Part shown: positions 10,399 through 17,880 of the stretch, piece after piece
Position numbering within the stretch: the stretch's first letter is position 1
Layout: the number at the start of each line of letters is the position of its first letter
Assembly: GCF_017573505.1 (NCBI RefSeq)
Contig: NZ_JAGEOJ010000016.1
Location: 186,001 to 250,000 of the forward strand
DNA: 64,000 nucleotides
From: Actinomadura barringtoniae
GTDB taxonomy: Bacteria > Actinomycetota > Actinomycetes > Streptosporangiales > Streptosporangiaceae
Reading direction: 5' to 3'
Notes under the pieces: generated by a model
What the model was told of the DNA's origin: nothing
The model's input: the letters and a program-made list of their open reading frames with translations, nothing else
The model's database searches: none
Translations under genes and position numbers: made by a program

Positions 10399-11362
10399 GG
10401 TCATCCTCGGTGTCAGGGCCACGGGGGTCCGTGGTGGCGCCCGCGACGGGCCAGCGGAGCCTTCGGGCGACGACGTCCAGCGCCACCTCCGACAGCGTGC
10501 GGCGCCGTTCGACCGCGTACCGGCGGAGCTCGGCCAGCGCGTCCTCCAGGCCGACGCGGAGCTGCACGGCCACCATGCCGGTGGCCTGGTACACCTCGGC
10601 GCGGCCGGCGCCCAGCCCGTCGCCGCCGTCCCAGGGCAGCATGCCCTGCTCGGCCGACCCGCGGTGCAGCCGGGCCAGGATCATGTCCAGGGCCAGATCG
10701 GCGATGGTCAGGGCGTCGGCGAGCTGGGTGCGGCTGAGCTCCCCGGCCGCCGATCGGTACAGCTGAAGCATGCCGGCCGAGATCGCGCCGCTGCGCAGCG
10801 GGAACGCGAAGACCGCCTGCGCGCCCGTGGCGATCGCGGCGGGGCCGTACGCGGGCCAGCGGGCCTGCATCTCCAGCGTGCGCAGGTCCTCGGCCAGCAC
10901 CGGGCCGCCCACGTCCCAGGCGTCCACGCACGGGCCCTCGCCGAGCGTGAGCTGGAAGTCGTCCAGCCGCTGCGACACCGCGTCGGTGGCGTAGGCCAGG
11001 ACGCGCCGTTCGGAATTGGCCGCCAGCCACACGGCGGCCCCCGTCACCGTCATGACGACCGGGCAGATCTCGCACAGGTCCGCCAGGGCGGCGGGCTTGC
11101 CATGTTCCACGGCGCGGGCGGCGACGAGCGCCGCCAGCTCAGCGCCGCGTCCGGCGGTGGGCATCGGGTTCACGTTCCTTCCGCGCTCCGCGGCGACCAC
11201 TCGCAGGTAGGCCAGGGCACGGTCGAGGGCGGCACGCCGCGCGTACTCGTCCACGGGCAGCCCGGCTCGGGCCGCCGCTTCCTGAATGACCGCTGCCTGC
11301 CGTGGCGTCAGCGGAACCGTGATCAAGTGACCGTCTCCGCTGTCGAGGTCGCCCTTACCCAC
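10388..11362 (-). CDS. Regulator with N-terminal ribbon-helix-helix-like segment, GAF and ANTAR domains
   Basis: 324 residues. Residues about 13-50 (LITVPLTPRQAAVIQEAA...) look like a ribbon-helix-helix or adhesin-type antitoxin DNA-binding motif. A GAF domain (about 75-225, with GEGPCVDAW) and a C-terminal ANTAR domain (about 245-300, YQATGMVAVQLRVGLEDAL) follow. A protein combining a possible DNA-binding head with an RNA-binding tail is unusual. GTG start with GAGG seven bases upstream. Overlaps the next GAF-ANTAR gene, so the two are probably cotranscribed paralogues. Function inferred from domains only. Confidence 0.78.
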   Translation of the reverse strand: MGKGDLDSGDGHLITVPLTPRQAAVIQEAAARAGLPVDEYARRAALDRALAYLRVVAAERGRNVNPMPTAGRGAELAALVAARAVEHGKPAALADLCEICPVVMTVTGAAVWLAANSERRVLAYATDAVSQRLDDFQLTLGEGPCVDAWDVGGPVLAEDLRTLEMQARWPAYGPAAIATGAQAVFAFPLRSGAISAGMLQLYRSAAGELSRTQLADALTIADLALDMILARLHRGSAEQGMLPWDGGDGLGAGRAEVYQATGMVAVQLRVGLEDALAELRRYAVERRRTLSEVALDVVARRLRWPVAGATTDPRGPDTEDDHGS

Positions 11363-11429
11363 CTCAAAGTCCTCGTGAATTCATGGATTGGCAAGGGCGG
11401 GCGTTCGAGGGCTCTGGCTTTCGAGGGCG

Positions 11430-12410
11430 CTAGATGGCGCGGCGGCGGACCAGGTAGGCGAAGGCGGCCATGCCCGGGACGAGCTGAGCCCAGAAGGTCA
11501 GCAGGCGGTGGCCGAGGACTGCGGCCAGGGCGGCCGTGGCCGGGACTCCCGCAACCGTCAGGCCGGCGATCAAGGCCACGTCGATGGAGCCGATGCCGTT
11601 GGGCGAGGGGATCATGCCCGCGAGCGTCGTCATGATCATGTACGCGGCGAGCAGATGGCCCGGCGGGAGCGTGATGCCGAGGCCGCGGAGCATCGCGTAC
11701 AGGTCTGCGGTGTAGAGGATCGGCAGCGAGAACGCGCCCAGCCAGAGCATGGCCGCGCGGCGCGGGTTCCTGGCGACGGCCCGTACGTCGGCATGCCAGG
11801 CCAGGAGCGCGCGCCAGCCGCCGCGGCGGACGACGAACGCGCGGACGGCGAGGACCGCGGCGACCGCCAGGAGGACGGCCAGCGTGCAGCCCGCGGCGAG
11901 CACCGCGGGATGGCGGAGCGTCAGGCCGAAGATCCATTGGCCGTGGGAGGCGGCCACGTGGACCAGCTCGGGGGCGGCGAGGATCGAGCCCGCGAGGAGG
12001 ATGGCGCGCGCGACGCCGTTCGCCAGGGCCATCAGCACGAACGCGCCGACCGCCTCGCCGTTGCTCAGTCCCTCGCGGCGCAGGAACCGCAGGTAGACGA
12101 CGAATCCGGCGCCCGGCAGCGGCGCGACGCCGGTCACCGCGAACTGCACGGTGACCAACCGGCCCGGGCTCGGGCGGACCCGCATCGAGCCGTAGGAGAT
12201 GCCGAGGCTCGCGACGATCGTCGCGAGCGTGACGATCAGCGCGGCGCCGAGCCAGGCGTGGTCGACGTCGGCGAGGGCGCGCACGCCGTCCCGCACCGTC
12301 GCCCACTGGCCGATCGCGAGCGCCAGGACCGCGATGGCGACGACGGCCGACACCGCGAGGCGCGGCGCCGAGACCGAGCGCCGGACCGGCGGGGCGAGTG
12401 TCGTCTCCAT
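11430..12410 (-). CDS. UPF0104 / AglD-MprF-like integral membrane protein
   Basis: 326 residues, about eight to nine membrane segments. The family motif near the C-terminus appears as MIPSPNGIGSIDVALI (usual form P-x-PGG-x-G-x2-E, here with Asn-Gly and Asp). Members resemble the flippase domain of lysylphosphatidylglycerol synthases and lipid-linked sugar enzymes; the substrate cannot be told. Monocistronic, 67 bases upstream of the ANTAR pair on the same strand, with no obvious terminator between. Confidence 0.8.
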   Translation of the reverse strand: METTLAPPVRRSVSAPRLAVSAVVAIAVLALAIGQWATVRDGVRALADVDHAWLGAALIVTLATIVASLGISYGSMRVRPSPGRLVTVQFAVTGVAPLPGAGFVVYLRFLRREGLSNGEAVGAFVLMALANGVARAILLAGSILAAPELVHVAASHGQWIFGLTLRHPAVLAAGCTLAVLLAVAAVLAVRAFVVRRGGWRALLAWHADVRAVARNPRRAAMLWLGAFSLPILYTADLYAMLRGLGITLPPGHLLAAYMIMTTLAGMIPSPNGIGSIDVALIAGLTVAGVPATAALAAVLGHRLLTFWAQLVPGMAAFAYLVRRRAI

Positions 12411-12631
12411 GACGCGTGAACGCTATCGGGAGGCCGTGAGATCCATCTCGGCCATTGTCGGTCAGCCGGGTGGTTTCCGTAACTCTTGTCCCGCCGTTCA
12501 CCGAGCCGGTCGCCCGGCAGGCGAAGAAGAATCGGGCCCAATCACGCAACGCGTCCTCATCGGGACACTGCGGTTGTCGCCGAAGTCGGCCCGGCGTAGG
12601 CATGAAGAAGCCGAAAGGAAAGGGGCTTGCC

Positions 12632-12892
12632 ATGGCCGTCTACAAGACCCAGATTCAGTGGGGCGGGCCGAACGCCGACTGGCACGACGACGCCGATTTG
12701 ACCGTCGTCATCAACAACCGCGACGGTGTCGTTCCCGCCGACAAGCTTCCCGAGACGGGCACCCAGATGTCCTGGGCGAGCCCCCGTGGAAACGGCCAGA
12801 TCACCTTCTTCGACGACGGCACGTCCTTCGCCGGGTCGGCCCAGTTCAAGGGCGAGGGCCCGGTCGGTTACCGCGGCCAGGTCAAGAGGTGA
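12632..12892 (+). CDS. Single-repeat OAA-type (Oscillatoria agglutinin-like) lectin
   Basis: 86 residues, cytosolic by sequence (no signal peptide). The N-terminal QIQWGGPNADW and C-terminal FKGEGPVGYRG match the two sugar-contact loops of OAA-family lectins, which bind the mannopentaose core of high-mannose glycans. W10, G11, G12 and E75 correspond to contact residues as I recall them. Known members carry two or four ~66-residue repeats and close a beta barrel; this one has a single repeat plus a ~15-residue insertion around 38-52. The ATG is preferred because AGGAAAGGGG precedes it. A strong hairpin follows, so it is monocistronic. Confidence 0.8.
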   Translation: MAVYKTQIQWGGPNADWHDDADLTVVINNRDGVVPADKLPETGTQMSWASPRGNGQITFFDDGTSFAGSAQFKGEGPVGYRGQVKR

Positions 12893-12900
12893 TCACCGGC

Positions 12901-12928
12901 GGCCGGGGCCGGTCGGGCGGCCCCGGCC
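12901..12928 (+). terminator. Hairpin terminator after the lectin gene
   Basis: Perfect 10-bp inverted repeat GGCCGGGGCC / GGCCCCGGCC (12901-12910 / 12919-12928), eight-base loop, nine bases after the stop. No U tract. Confidence 0.75.
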
Positions 12929-13317
12929 ATCGGGTCGCCCCCATCCCGTCCACCCGTTGGGCCGGCGATCCGATCCGCTGTTGACTCAGCTTGTTTCGTC
13001 CGAGAAATACCAGCAAAGGCCGACGGAGTCTCCCGTATCGGCTATTCGGTGCCGGTTGTCCACCATTGAACTGCGTCCGCCGGAATTGCGCCGTGGACCG
13101 CGCCGATGGGACCACCTCGGGGGGATGCGGAAGCCCATCGGCGCGGCCGGTCGGGGCGCCGGAACCAGGTGGTGCTGACCCGTGGCGGCTCCGGCGTCCC
13201 GAAGACCCCGGCGCCCCGAAGACCGAGACCGCCGCCCACCGGTGAGGAGGGGTGGACGGCGGCCCCGGGCGAAGGGGGCAGGGGGCGAGTGGGGCCAGGG
13301 GGTGGTGGGACAGGGAC

Positions 13318-13344
13318 GGCCGGCCAGAGGGGTGCCGGCCGGCC
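13318..13344 (-). terminator. Hairpin terminator after the HEPN gene
   Basis: GGCCGGCC arms (13318-13325 / 13337-13344) with an 11-base loop, directly adjoining the stop codon of the minus-strand gene. Confidence 0.65.
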
Positions 13345-13345
13345 C

Positions 13346-13831
13346 TTAGCTGGCCTCGGGGATCGGGAGCGTGGGCTGACTGGTGACGCCGAGGGAGTCC
13401 TCGACCAGCGAGACGAAGATCTCGGCGTCGTGGAGCAGCTCCTCGGCCTCGCGCGGGGTGACCGCGCGCGGCAGGCCCGCCTCGGCGGCGGCGCGCTTGT
13501 CGGCGCCGGCAGCGAAGAAGGCGGCCCACTCGCGCAGCGCGGGGTCGGCCTCGGGCAGCAGCACCCAGACACTGCGCGGACGGCCGCGCCGGTGCGTGTC
13601 CAGGGGCTCCTTGGACGCCAGGACGGCGGCGGCCGCTCGGAGCGCGGCGAGGTGGGCGCACACGTAGCGGACGGCGGCGGAGGTCGCCTCGGCCGCTTCG
13701 GCCAGTCCCATGCGGGCGGCGTGCAGCTGCCCCACCGCGGTGTGGGCGGGCCTGGGTGCAGGAAGCGGTCGTGGGCGCGGGCCCGGCTGGCTGAACTGGG
13801 CTGATGAGTGAACGGTGAGCGTTGCGGTCAT
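13346..13831 (-). CDS. SAV_6107-family HEPN-domain protein
   Basis: 161 residues. After a Pro-rich ~30-residue head comes an all-alpha domain with ARMGLAEAAEATSAAVRYVC, a basic RRGRPRSVWVLLPE strand and EWAAFFAAGADKRAAAEAG, which I recognise as the SAV_6107 HEPN family. HEPN domains are nucleic-acid or nucleotide-associated; in Streptomyces relatives sit with error-prone polymerase genes (recalled). Here it stands alone, but a perfect LexA box lies in its promoter, pointing to the SOS response. ATG with AGGAG eleven bases upstream. Confidence 0.82.
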   Translation of the reverse strand: MTATLTVHSSAQFSQPGPRPRPLPAPRPAHTAVGQLHAARMGLAEAAEATSAAVRYVCAHLAALRAAAAVLASKEPLDTHRRGRPRSVWVLLPEADPALREWAAFFAAGADKRAAAEAGLPRAVTPREAEELLHDAEIFVSLVEDSLGVTSQPTLPIPEAS

Positions 13832-13971
13832 TGCCTGGTCTCCTTCCGGCTCGGGCCGGTCGGGCGGAGAGCTTCCCCTCACTCCGCCCGACCGTCCGTC
13901 CCCCGCACAAGACACGCGCTGCCCGTGCGGGGGGACGTCGCCCCGGCGCGGGCCGCGAGTCCCGCACCACG

Positions 13972-14025
13972 TCGAACATAAGTTCGACGCATTCACAGTA
14001 AACCGGCCCGGCGCCGATTCGTCAA
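13972..14025 (-). promoter_or_regulatory. LexA (SOS) box within the HEPN gene promoter
   Basis: TCGAACATAAGTTCGA (13972-13987) is a perfect actinobacterial SOS box, TCGAAC-N4-GTTCGA. On the minus strand, TTGACG (14025-14020), a 17-base spacer and TTTACT (14002-13997) form a good promoter. The box starts nine bases after the -10 and so covers the start point, the classical place for repression. The rest of the 422-base gap (13832-14253) contains a 5' leader of ~140 bases and nothing else recognisable. Confidence 0.85.
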
Positions 14026-14253
14026 TGCGTTCGAACGCGTGTCGCGGATCCGAGCGATTGCCCAGGTCAGCGCCACGTGAAACCCAGTAGAACAGGCGGG
14101 TCTGACATTCCTGACCGGCCGTGCGGACAGGCCCCGTCCAGGCGTGCGAACACCGCCCGTCCACGCGGCGAACGGCACCCGTCCGGGCATGCCAACGACC
14201 CGCTCGCGACCGTCTGACCTGGGCGCGAACGGGTGCTGAGGGTGGCGGGCCGG

Positions 14254-15042
14254 TTACTTGGGGCGTCGAACGTGGACCGCGACGCCCGTCCCCACGCGGT
14301 CCTGGAAGTACTCGGCCACGTGCATCGGCAGTCGAACGCAGCCGTGCGACGCCGGGTAGGCGGGAACGTCCGGGGCGCCGTGGAAGGCGATGCCGCCGTT
14401 GAAGTAGATCGGGTTGTAGAGCTGCCCGAGCGGCGAGACCTCCCAGCCGGTCGCGCGGCGGCCCGTACGGAAGTCCCCGGTGCTGGTGGTGGCGTAGCGG
14501 CAGCGGGCGACCGTGGCGCCCCGGTCCTTGGCGCAGTAGTACATGCCCGAGCCGGAGGAGATGTGGGTGATCAGGTTGACCTTGCCGTCCTTGTAGACGA
14601 CCAGGAACTGGCGCCGCAGGTCCACGTCGACGCGGTCCGCCTCGCGCTTCTTGGCCACGGGCTCCGGCGTCTTGGGCGCGTCCAGGGCGGCCCACACGGT
14701 CTTGCCGACCGTGCTGGTCTGCTTGAGGCGGTTGACGGCCTCGAACGCCCACACGGCCATCTGCGTGGTCTCGCCGTACTTGCCGTCGGCGCGGCCGGGA
14801 TCGTAGTCGAGCTGCTTCAGCCGCTGCTGCAGTTCCTTGACGTACTGGCCCTTGGCGCCCGGCTTCAGCTTGGGCCGGACCGCCGGCGACGGGGTCGGCG
14901 TCGCGGGGGTCGCGGAAGGGGCCGAGGCCGACGGGCTCGGCGTGGACACGGCGCCGGCGTTGGAGGTCGGGTCGCTCTGCGAGCACCCGGCCAGCGCCAT
15001 CACGCCCGTCGCCACAAGGATTCCGCCAGTCCGCACGCCCAT
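14254..15042 (-). CDS. L,D-transpeptidase lipoprotein with peptidoglycan-binding domain
   Basis: 262 residues. Lipobox LVATGVMALAGC near residue 20 predicts a lipid anchor on the outer face of the membrane. A Ser/Pro/Thr/Ala linker (25-60), a PG_binding_1 domain (about 65-125, LQQRLKQLDYDPGRADG) and a YkuD domain with the catalytic SHGCVRLP follow. It should make 3-3 cross-links or anchor lipoproteins in peptidoglycan. The ATG at 15042 is chosen because GAGGAG precedes it and the signal peptide then has normal length; an ATG 21 bases upstream also has a ribosome binding site. Confidence 0.92.
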   Translation of the reverse strand: MGVRTGGILVATGVMALAGCSQSDPTSNAGAVSTPSPSASAPSATPATPTPSPAVRPKLKPGAKGQYVKELQQRLKQLDYDPGRADGKYGETTQMAVWAFEAVNRLKQTSTVGKTVWAALDAPKTPEPVAKKREADRVDVDLRRQFLVVYKDGKVNLITHISSGSGMYYCAKDRGATVARCRYATTSTGDFRTGRRATGWEVSPLGQLYNPIYFNGGIAFHGAPDVPAYPASHGCVRLPMHVAEYFQDRVGTGVAVHVRRPK

Positions 15043-15121
15043 GCCGTCTCCTCTCACGCCCATTTGTCCCCCTTGGACGCACTTTTATGAGCCGAGGTTC
15101 GGACACCATAGGCTGCGGCCC

Positions 15122-15607
15122 ATGCATCCGAACGTCGAACGTGTGACAAAGGCCCTGCGAGAGCGGGGTGCCACCGGCGAGATCGTCGAGCTCCCCGACG
15201 CGGCGCCGACCGCGCAGGCGGCCGCCGAACAGCTCGGCTGCGAGGTCGGCGCGATCGCCAACAGCCTCATCTTCAACGCGGACGGCGCACCGCTGCTGGT
15301 GCTGACCAGCGGCGCGCACCGGGTGGACACGGCCAGGGTGGCGGCGCTGATCGGGGCCGCGAAGGTCAAGCGGGCCACCCCCGACTTCGTCCGGGAGGCG
15401 ACCGGGCAGACGATCGGGGGTGTCGCTCCCCTCGGCCACCCGGCGCCGATCCGTACGCTCGTGGACGTCTGGCTGAACGGGTACGAGCAGGTCTGGGCGG
15501 CGGGCGGGATCACGCACACGGTCTTCCCGACCTCGTACGACGAACTGCTGCGCATCACCGAGGGCGAGGCCGCAGAGGTGGGCCAAGCCGCAGAGGCAGG
15601 AGACTGA
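15122..15607 (+). CDS. YbaK/ProX-type aminoacyl-tRNA deacylase
   Basis: 161 residues, complete for the family. These small enzymes hydrolyse mischarged tRNA (Cys-tRNAPro, Ala-tRNAPro) in trans. Seen: ATGQTIGGVAPLGHPAPI, the YbaK signature, and the upstream HRVDTARVAALIGAAKVKRA strand with the conserved Lys. Probably coupled to the arsC-like gene two bases downstream, whose ribosome binding site lies inside this gene's last codons. Confidence 0.88.
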   Translation: MHPNVERVTKALRERGATGEIVELPDAAPTAQAAAEQLGCEVGAIANSLIFNADGAPLLVLTSGAHRVDTARVAALIGAAKVKRATPDFVREATGQTIGGVAPLGHPAPIRTLVDVWLNGYEQVWAAGGITHTVFPTSYDELLRITEGEAAEVGQAAEAGD

Positions 15608-15609
15608 CG

Positions 15610-15963
15610 TTGGAGATCTGGCACAACCCGCGCTGCTCCAAGAGCCGCAACGCCAAGGCCGCGCTCGACGAGGCCGGCGTGGCCTACACCGAGCGCCGCT
15701 ACCTGGACGAGCCGCCGACGGCCGCGGAGTTCGACGCGATCCTCACGAAGATCGGCGCCGAGCCGTGGGAGGTCGCGCGGATGAACGAGGCCGTCGCCAA
15801 GGAGCTCGGCCTGAAGGACCTGGAGCACGACCGCGCCCGGTGGATCGAGCTCATGGTCGCCAACCCCGTCCTCATCCAGCGCCCGATCGTCCTGACCGAC
15901 GACGGCCGCGCCGTAGTGGCACGTGACACCGAATCGGTACGTCAGGCTCTCGACAGCGCGTGA
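15610..15963 (+). CDS. ArsC/Spx-type thioredoxin-fold reductase
   Basis: 117 residues. IWHNPRCSKSRNA places the catalytic Cys at residue 9 with the following Arg-Asn of the ArsC family, and NPVLIQRPIVL carries the conserved Arg. Such proteins are glutaredoxin-dependent arsenate reductases or relatives (YfgD type); with no arsB or arsR nearby, arsenate may not be the natural substrate. TTG start, supported by GGCAGGAG at the right distance and by the family N-terminus. Confidence 0.85.
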   Translation: MEIWHNPRCSKSRNAKAALDEAGVAYTERRYLDEPPTAAEFDAILTKIGAEPWEVARMNEAVAKELGLKDLEHDRARWIELMVANPVLIQRPIVLTDDGRAVVARDTESVRQALDSA

Positions 15964-16066
15964 TGACAGTGTGATTCTGGGGAATTGACTGAGCACGAGC
16001 CGGCTGAGCGGCGACCGGCTCAGCACCGACCGAATCGCACGATCGGCACGGCCACGGGGAGAGACG

Positions 16067-16912
16067 ATGGCGTCGGAGATGCGCACCGGCCCGGCCGCGC
16101 GTGACGCCGACTTCCGCGGGATCGATCCGGACGCGCTCAACCAGCTGGTGAAGCAGGTCCAGGACGCGCAGAACGCGATCAAGACCTGGCTGAACGGCCA
16201 TCGCCCGCCGCCGGGAGTGTCGTCGGCCGGTTATCGCCAGGCCGACCAGATCGCGCTGTGGGCCGCGGACCAGCTGGGCATGCTGACCCGCCGCTACAAC
16301 TACGCCGTGACGCATCCCGACAAGGGCGGCGGTGTCACGCCGCCGCCCGTGCCGTCCCCGCCGAAGAACCACGGCAGCGGCGGCAACGGATCCGCTCCCC
16401 CGCCCAAGGTCCGCCCGCCGAAGACCCCGCGTCACCACACGACGCCCAAGGGCGCGGGCGGCATCGGCAACTTCCCCGACCGGCAGGCCGCGGCCAAGGC
16501 CGCCAAGGCCGACGCCCTGGCCACCGCCAAGGCGATCCAGGACGGCGAGCCGGTGCCCGACTCGGTGTGGAAGCACCTGAAGGCGAACGCCGACGACCCC
16601 GACTACACCGAGAAGTTCGTCGAGCGTCTCGGCCCGGCCGGAGTCGCCGACCTCATCAAGGCGGCGCACGGCGACAAGGCCAAGCTGCACGCCATCCAGG
16701 AGGCCCTCGGCACCGCCAGCCACCACACCCCCATGGACGCCAAGTGGCTGCGCGCACTGCTGGCGGAGGCCGACCGTACCGGCGTCCACCCGGCGCTCCT
16801 GCAGATCCTGAACGGCGCCGAGTGGAGCCAGAAGACCCACGACGCGCTGGGCAAGCTGGGCGTCCCGGGCCTGCATCCGAAGGACACCTCCCCCACTCCG
16901 ATGGCCGGCTGA
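16067..16912 (+). CDS. Type-VII-substrate-like protein of unknown function
   Basis: 281 residues. The N-terminal ~75 residues (DFRGIDPDALNQLVKQVQDA ... DQLGMLTRRYNYA) form a predicted helical hairpin of the kind found at the head of actinomycete polymorphic-toxin and ESX substrates. A Pro/Gly-rich linker (85-125) and an Ala/Lys-rich helical C-terminal domain containing ERLGPAGVADLIKAAHG follow. No recognisable catalytic toxin domain is present. The next gene, ten bases on, encodes a WXG100-sized partner. No signal peptide. Confidence 0.6.
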   Translation: MASEMRTGPAARDADFRGIDPDALNQLVKQVQDAQNAIKTWLNGHRPPPGVSSAGYRQADQIALWAADQLGMLTRRYNYAVTHPDKGGGVTPPPVPSPPKNHGSGGNGSAPPPKVRPPKTPRHHTTPKGAGGIGNFPDRQAAAKAAKADALATAKAIQDGEPVPDSVWKHLKANADDPDYTEKFVERLGPAGVADLIKAAHGDKAKLHAIQEALGTASHHTPMDAKWLRALLAEADRTGVHPALLQILNGAEWSQKTHDALGKLGVPGLHPKDTSPTPMAG

Positions 16913-16921
16913 GAGGTCGAC

Positions 16922-17254
16922 GTGGCCGTTCCCCCTCCGCCCGGCAGCGTCCCGCCGCCCATCGACGCGTCCTCGGCCGCCAAGCTCCCGCCGAACGAGC
17001 AGCCCAACCCCGCCTACCAGACGCTCTACCAGGCGTACGCCGACGCCTACGGCAGCATCGGGCAGCTGCGCCGGGCGCTCGACCCGGCGGTCAAGACGCT
17101 GCGCGGCACCGACGCCTGGCTCGGCCCGGAGGCGCGCGCCTGGGGCGACGAGCTGGACGGCCGGCGCGGCAGCCTGCAGAAGGCGGCCGACACGATCCTC
17201 TGGGACATCTACGATCGCCTCTCGGCGACCCAGCGCACGATCTCCCGGATCTAG
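16922..17254 (+). CDS. WXG100-like small helical protein
   Basis: 110 residues: a Pro-rich N-terminus, then two amphipathic helices around DAWLGPEARAWGDELDG. The Trp-x2-Gly turn and the size recall ESAT-6/WXG100 proteins exported by type VII secretion, although the canonical WxG is degenerate. GTG start. Probably forms a pair with the 281-residue protein upstream. No secretion ATPase is in the window, so export would need a system encoded elsewhere. Confidence 0.55.
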   Translation: MAVPPPPGSVPPPIDASSAAKLPPNEQPNPAYQTLYQAYADAYGSIGQLRRALDPAVKTLRGTDAWLGPEARAWGDELDGRRGSLQKAADTILWDIYDRLSATQRTISRI

Positions 17255-17295
17255 GGGGACATGGTGAAGGCCCGCCAGGTCTAGGCTGTCGATCC

Positions 17296-17880
17296 GTGAG
17301 ACCCGTGAGGGAGCAGAAGCTGCGCGAAATCGACGAACGCGGCTTCCTGCGCCGCCTGAACCCGATCCTCGAGGTGTACGCGGCCGCGATGCGACCGCCC
17401 TACGAGCAGTTGCCCGGCCGGCACACGATCATGGAACGGCACGCGGCCTACCCCGGTTTCCGCGCGTTCGTGGCCGAACGTCCCCGGTCGTTCCTGGCGC
17501 CGGCCGCGATCTCGGGGTTCGGCTACGGCTTCCATGGAACGCGCGGCCAGTGGTGGCACGACGTCGTTCATCAGGCGCTCGTGGAGCGCGGCGGCCCCGA
17601 GCACGCCGCCGAGTGGCTGGCCGATCCGTTCGAGGTGGCCGAGCTGCACGTGCACCCCGACCACCAGGGCCACGGCCTCGGCCGCGGGCTGCTGACCTCG
17701 CTGTGCGCCGACCGGCCGGAACGGACCGTCGTGCTGTCGACGCTGGACCGCAAGCCCGACACGCCCGCCCGGCATCTCTACCGGTCGGTGGGCATGGTCG
17801 ACCTGCTCACCGACTTCGAGTTCCCGGGCGGCGGGCCGCTCTACGCGGTCATGGGGGCGACGCTGCCCCTGAGCCCGTAG
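17296..17880 (+). CDS. GNAT-family N-acetyltransferase
   Basis: 194 residues. The acetyl-CoA-binding motif A is clear: VAELHVHPDHQGHGLGRGLL near 115-134, then ARHLYRSVGM. The N-terminal third (LNPILEVYAAAMRPPYEQLP) is not typical and may bind the acceptor, which is unknown. The GTG at 17296 is the first start after an in-frame stop; no strong ribosome binding site was found, and a GTG nine bases on is an alternative. The last 40 bases overlap the 3' end of metF on the other strand. Confidence 0.75.
   Translation: MRPVREQKLREIDERGFLRRLNPILEVYAAAMRPPYEQLPGRHTIMERHAAYPGFRAFVAERPRSFLAPAAISGFGYGFHGTRGQWWHDVVHQALVERGGPEHAAEWLADPFEVAELHVHPDHQGHGLGRGLLTSLCADRPERTVVLSTLDRKPDTPARHLYRSVGMVDLLTDFEFPGGGPLYAVMGATLPLSP

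Larger units (their letters stand above)
12893..13345. other. 453-base intergenic stretch after the lectin gene
   Basis: Holds a plus-strand hairpin right after the lectin gene and a minus-strand hairpin before the HEPN gene (listed separately). Between them are ~390 bases of GC-rich, G-skewed DNA near the right end. No reading frame there shows convincing codon use or a ribosome binding site, and I see no promoter I would defend. Confidence 0.6.

Noticed and set aside
14027..14038. GCGTTCGAACGC palindrome considered as a second LexA box
   Set aside because: The half-sites are fused without the four-base spacer required by the SOS box.
16922..17254. Called a true ESAT-6/WXG100 protein
   Set aside because: The Trp-x-Gly turn is degenerate and no type VII genes are adjacent, so only 'WXG100-like' is justified.
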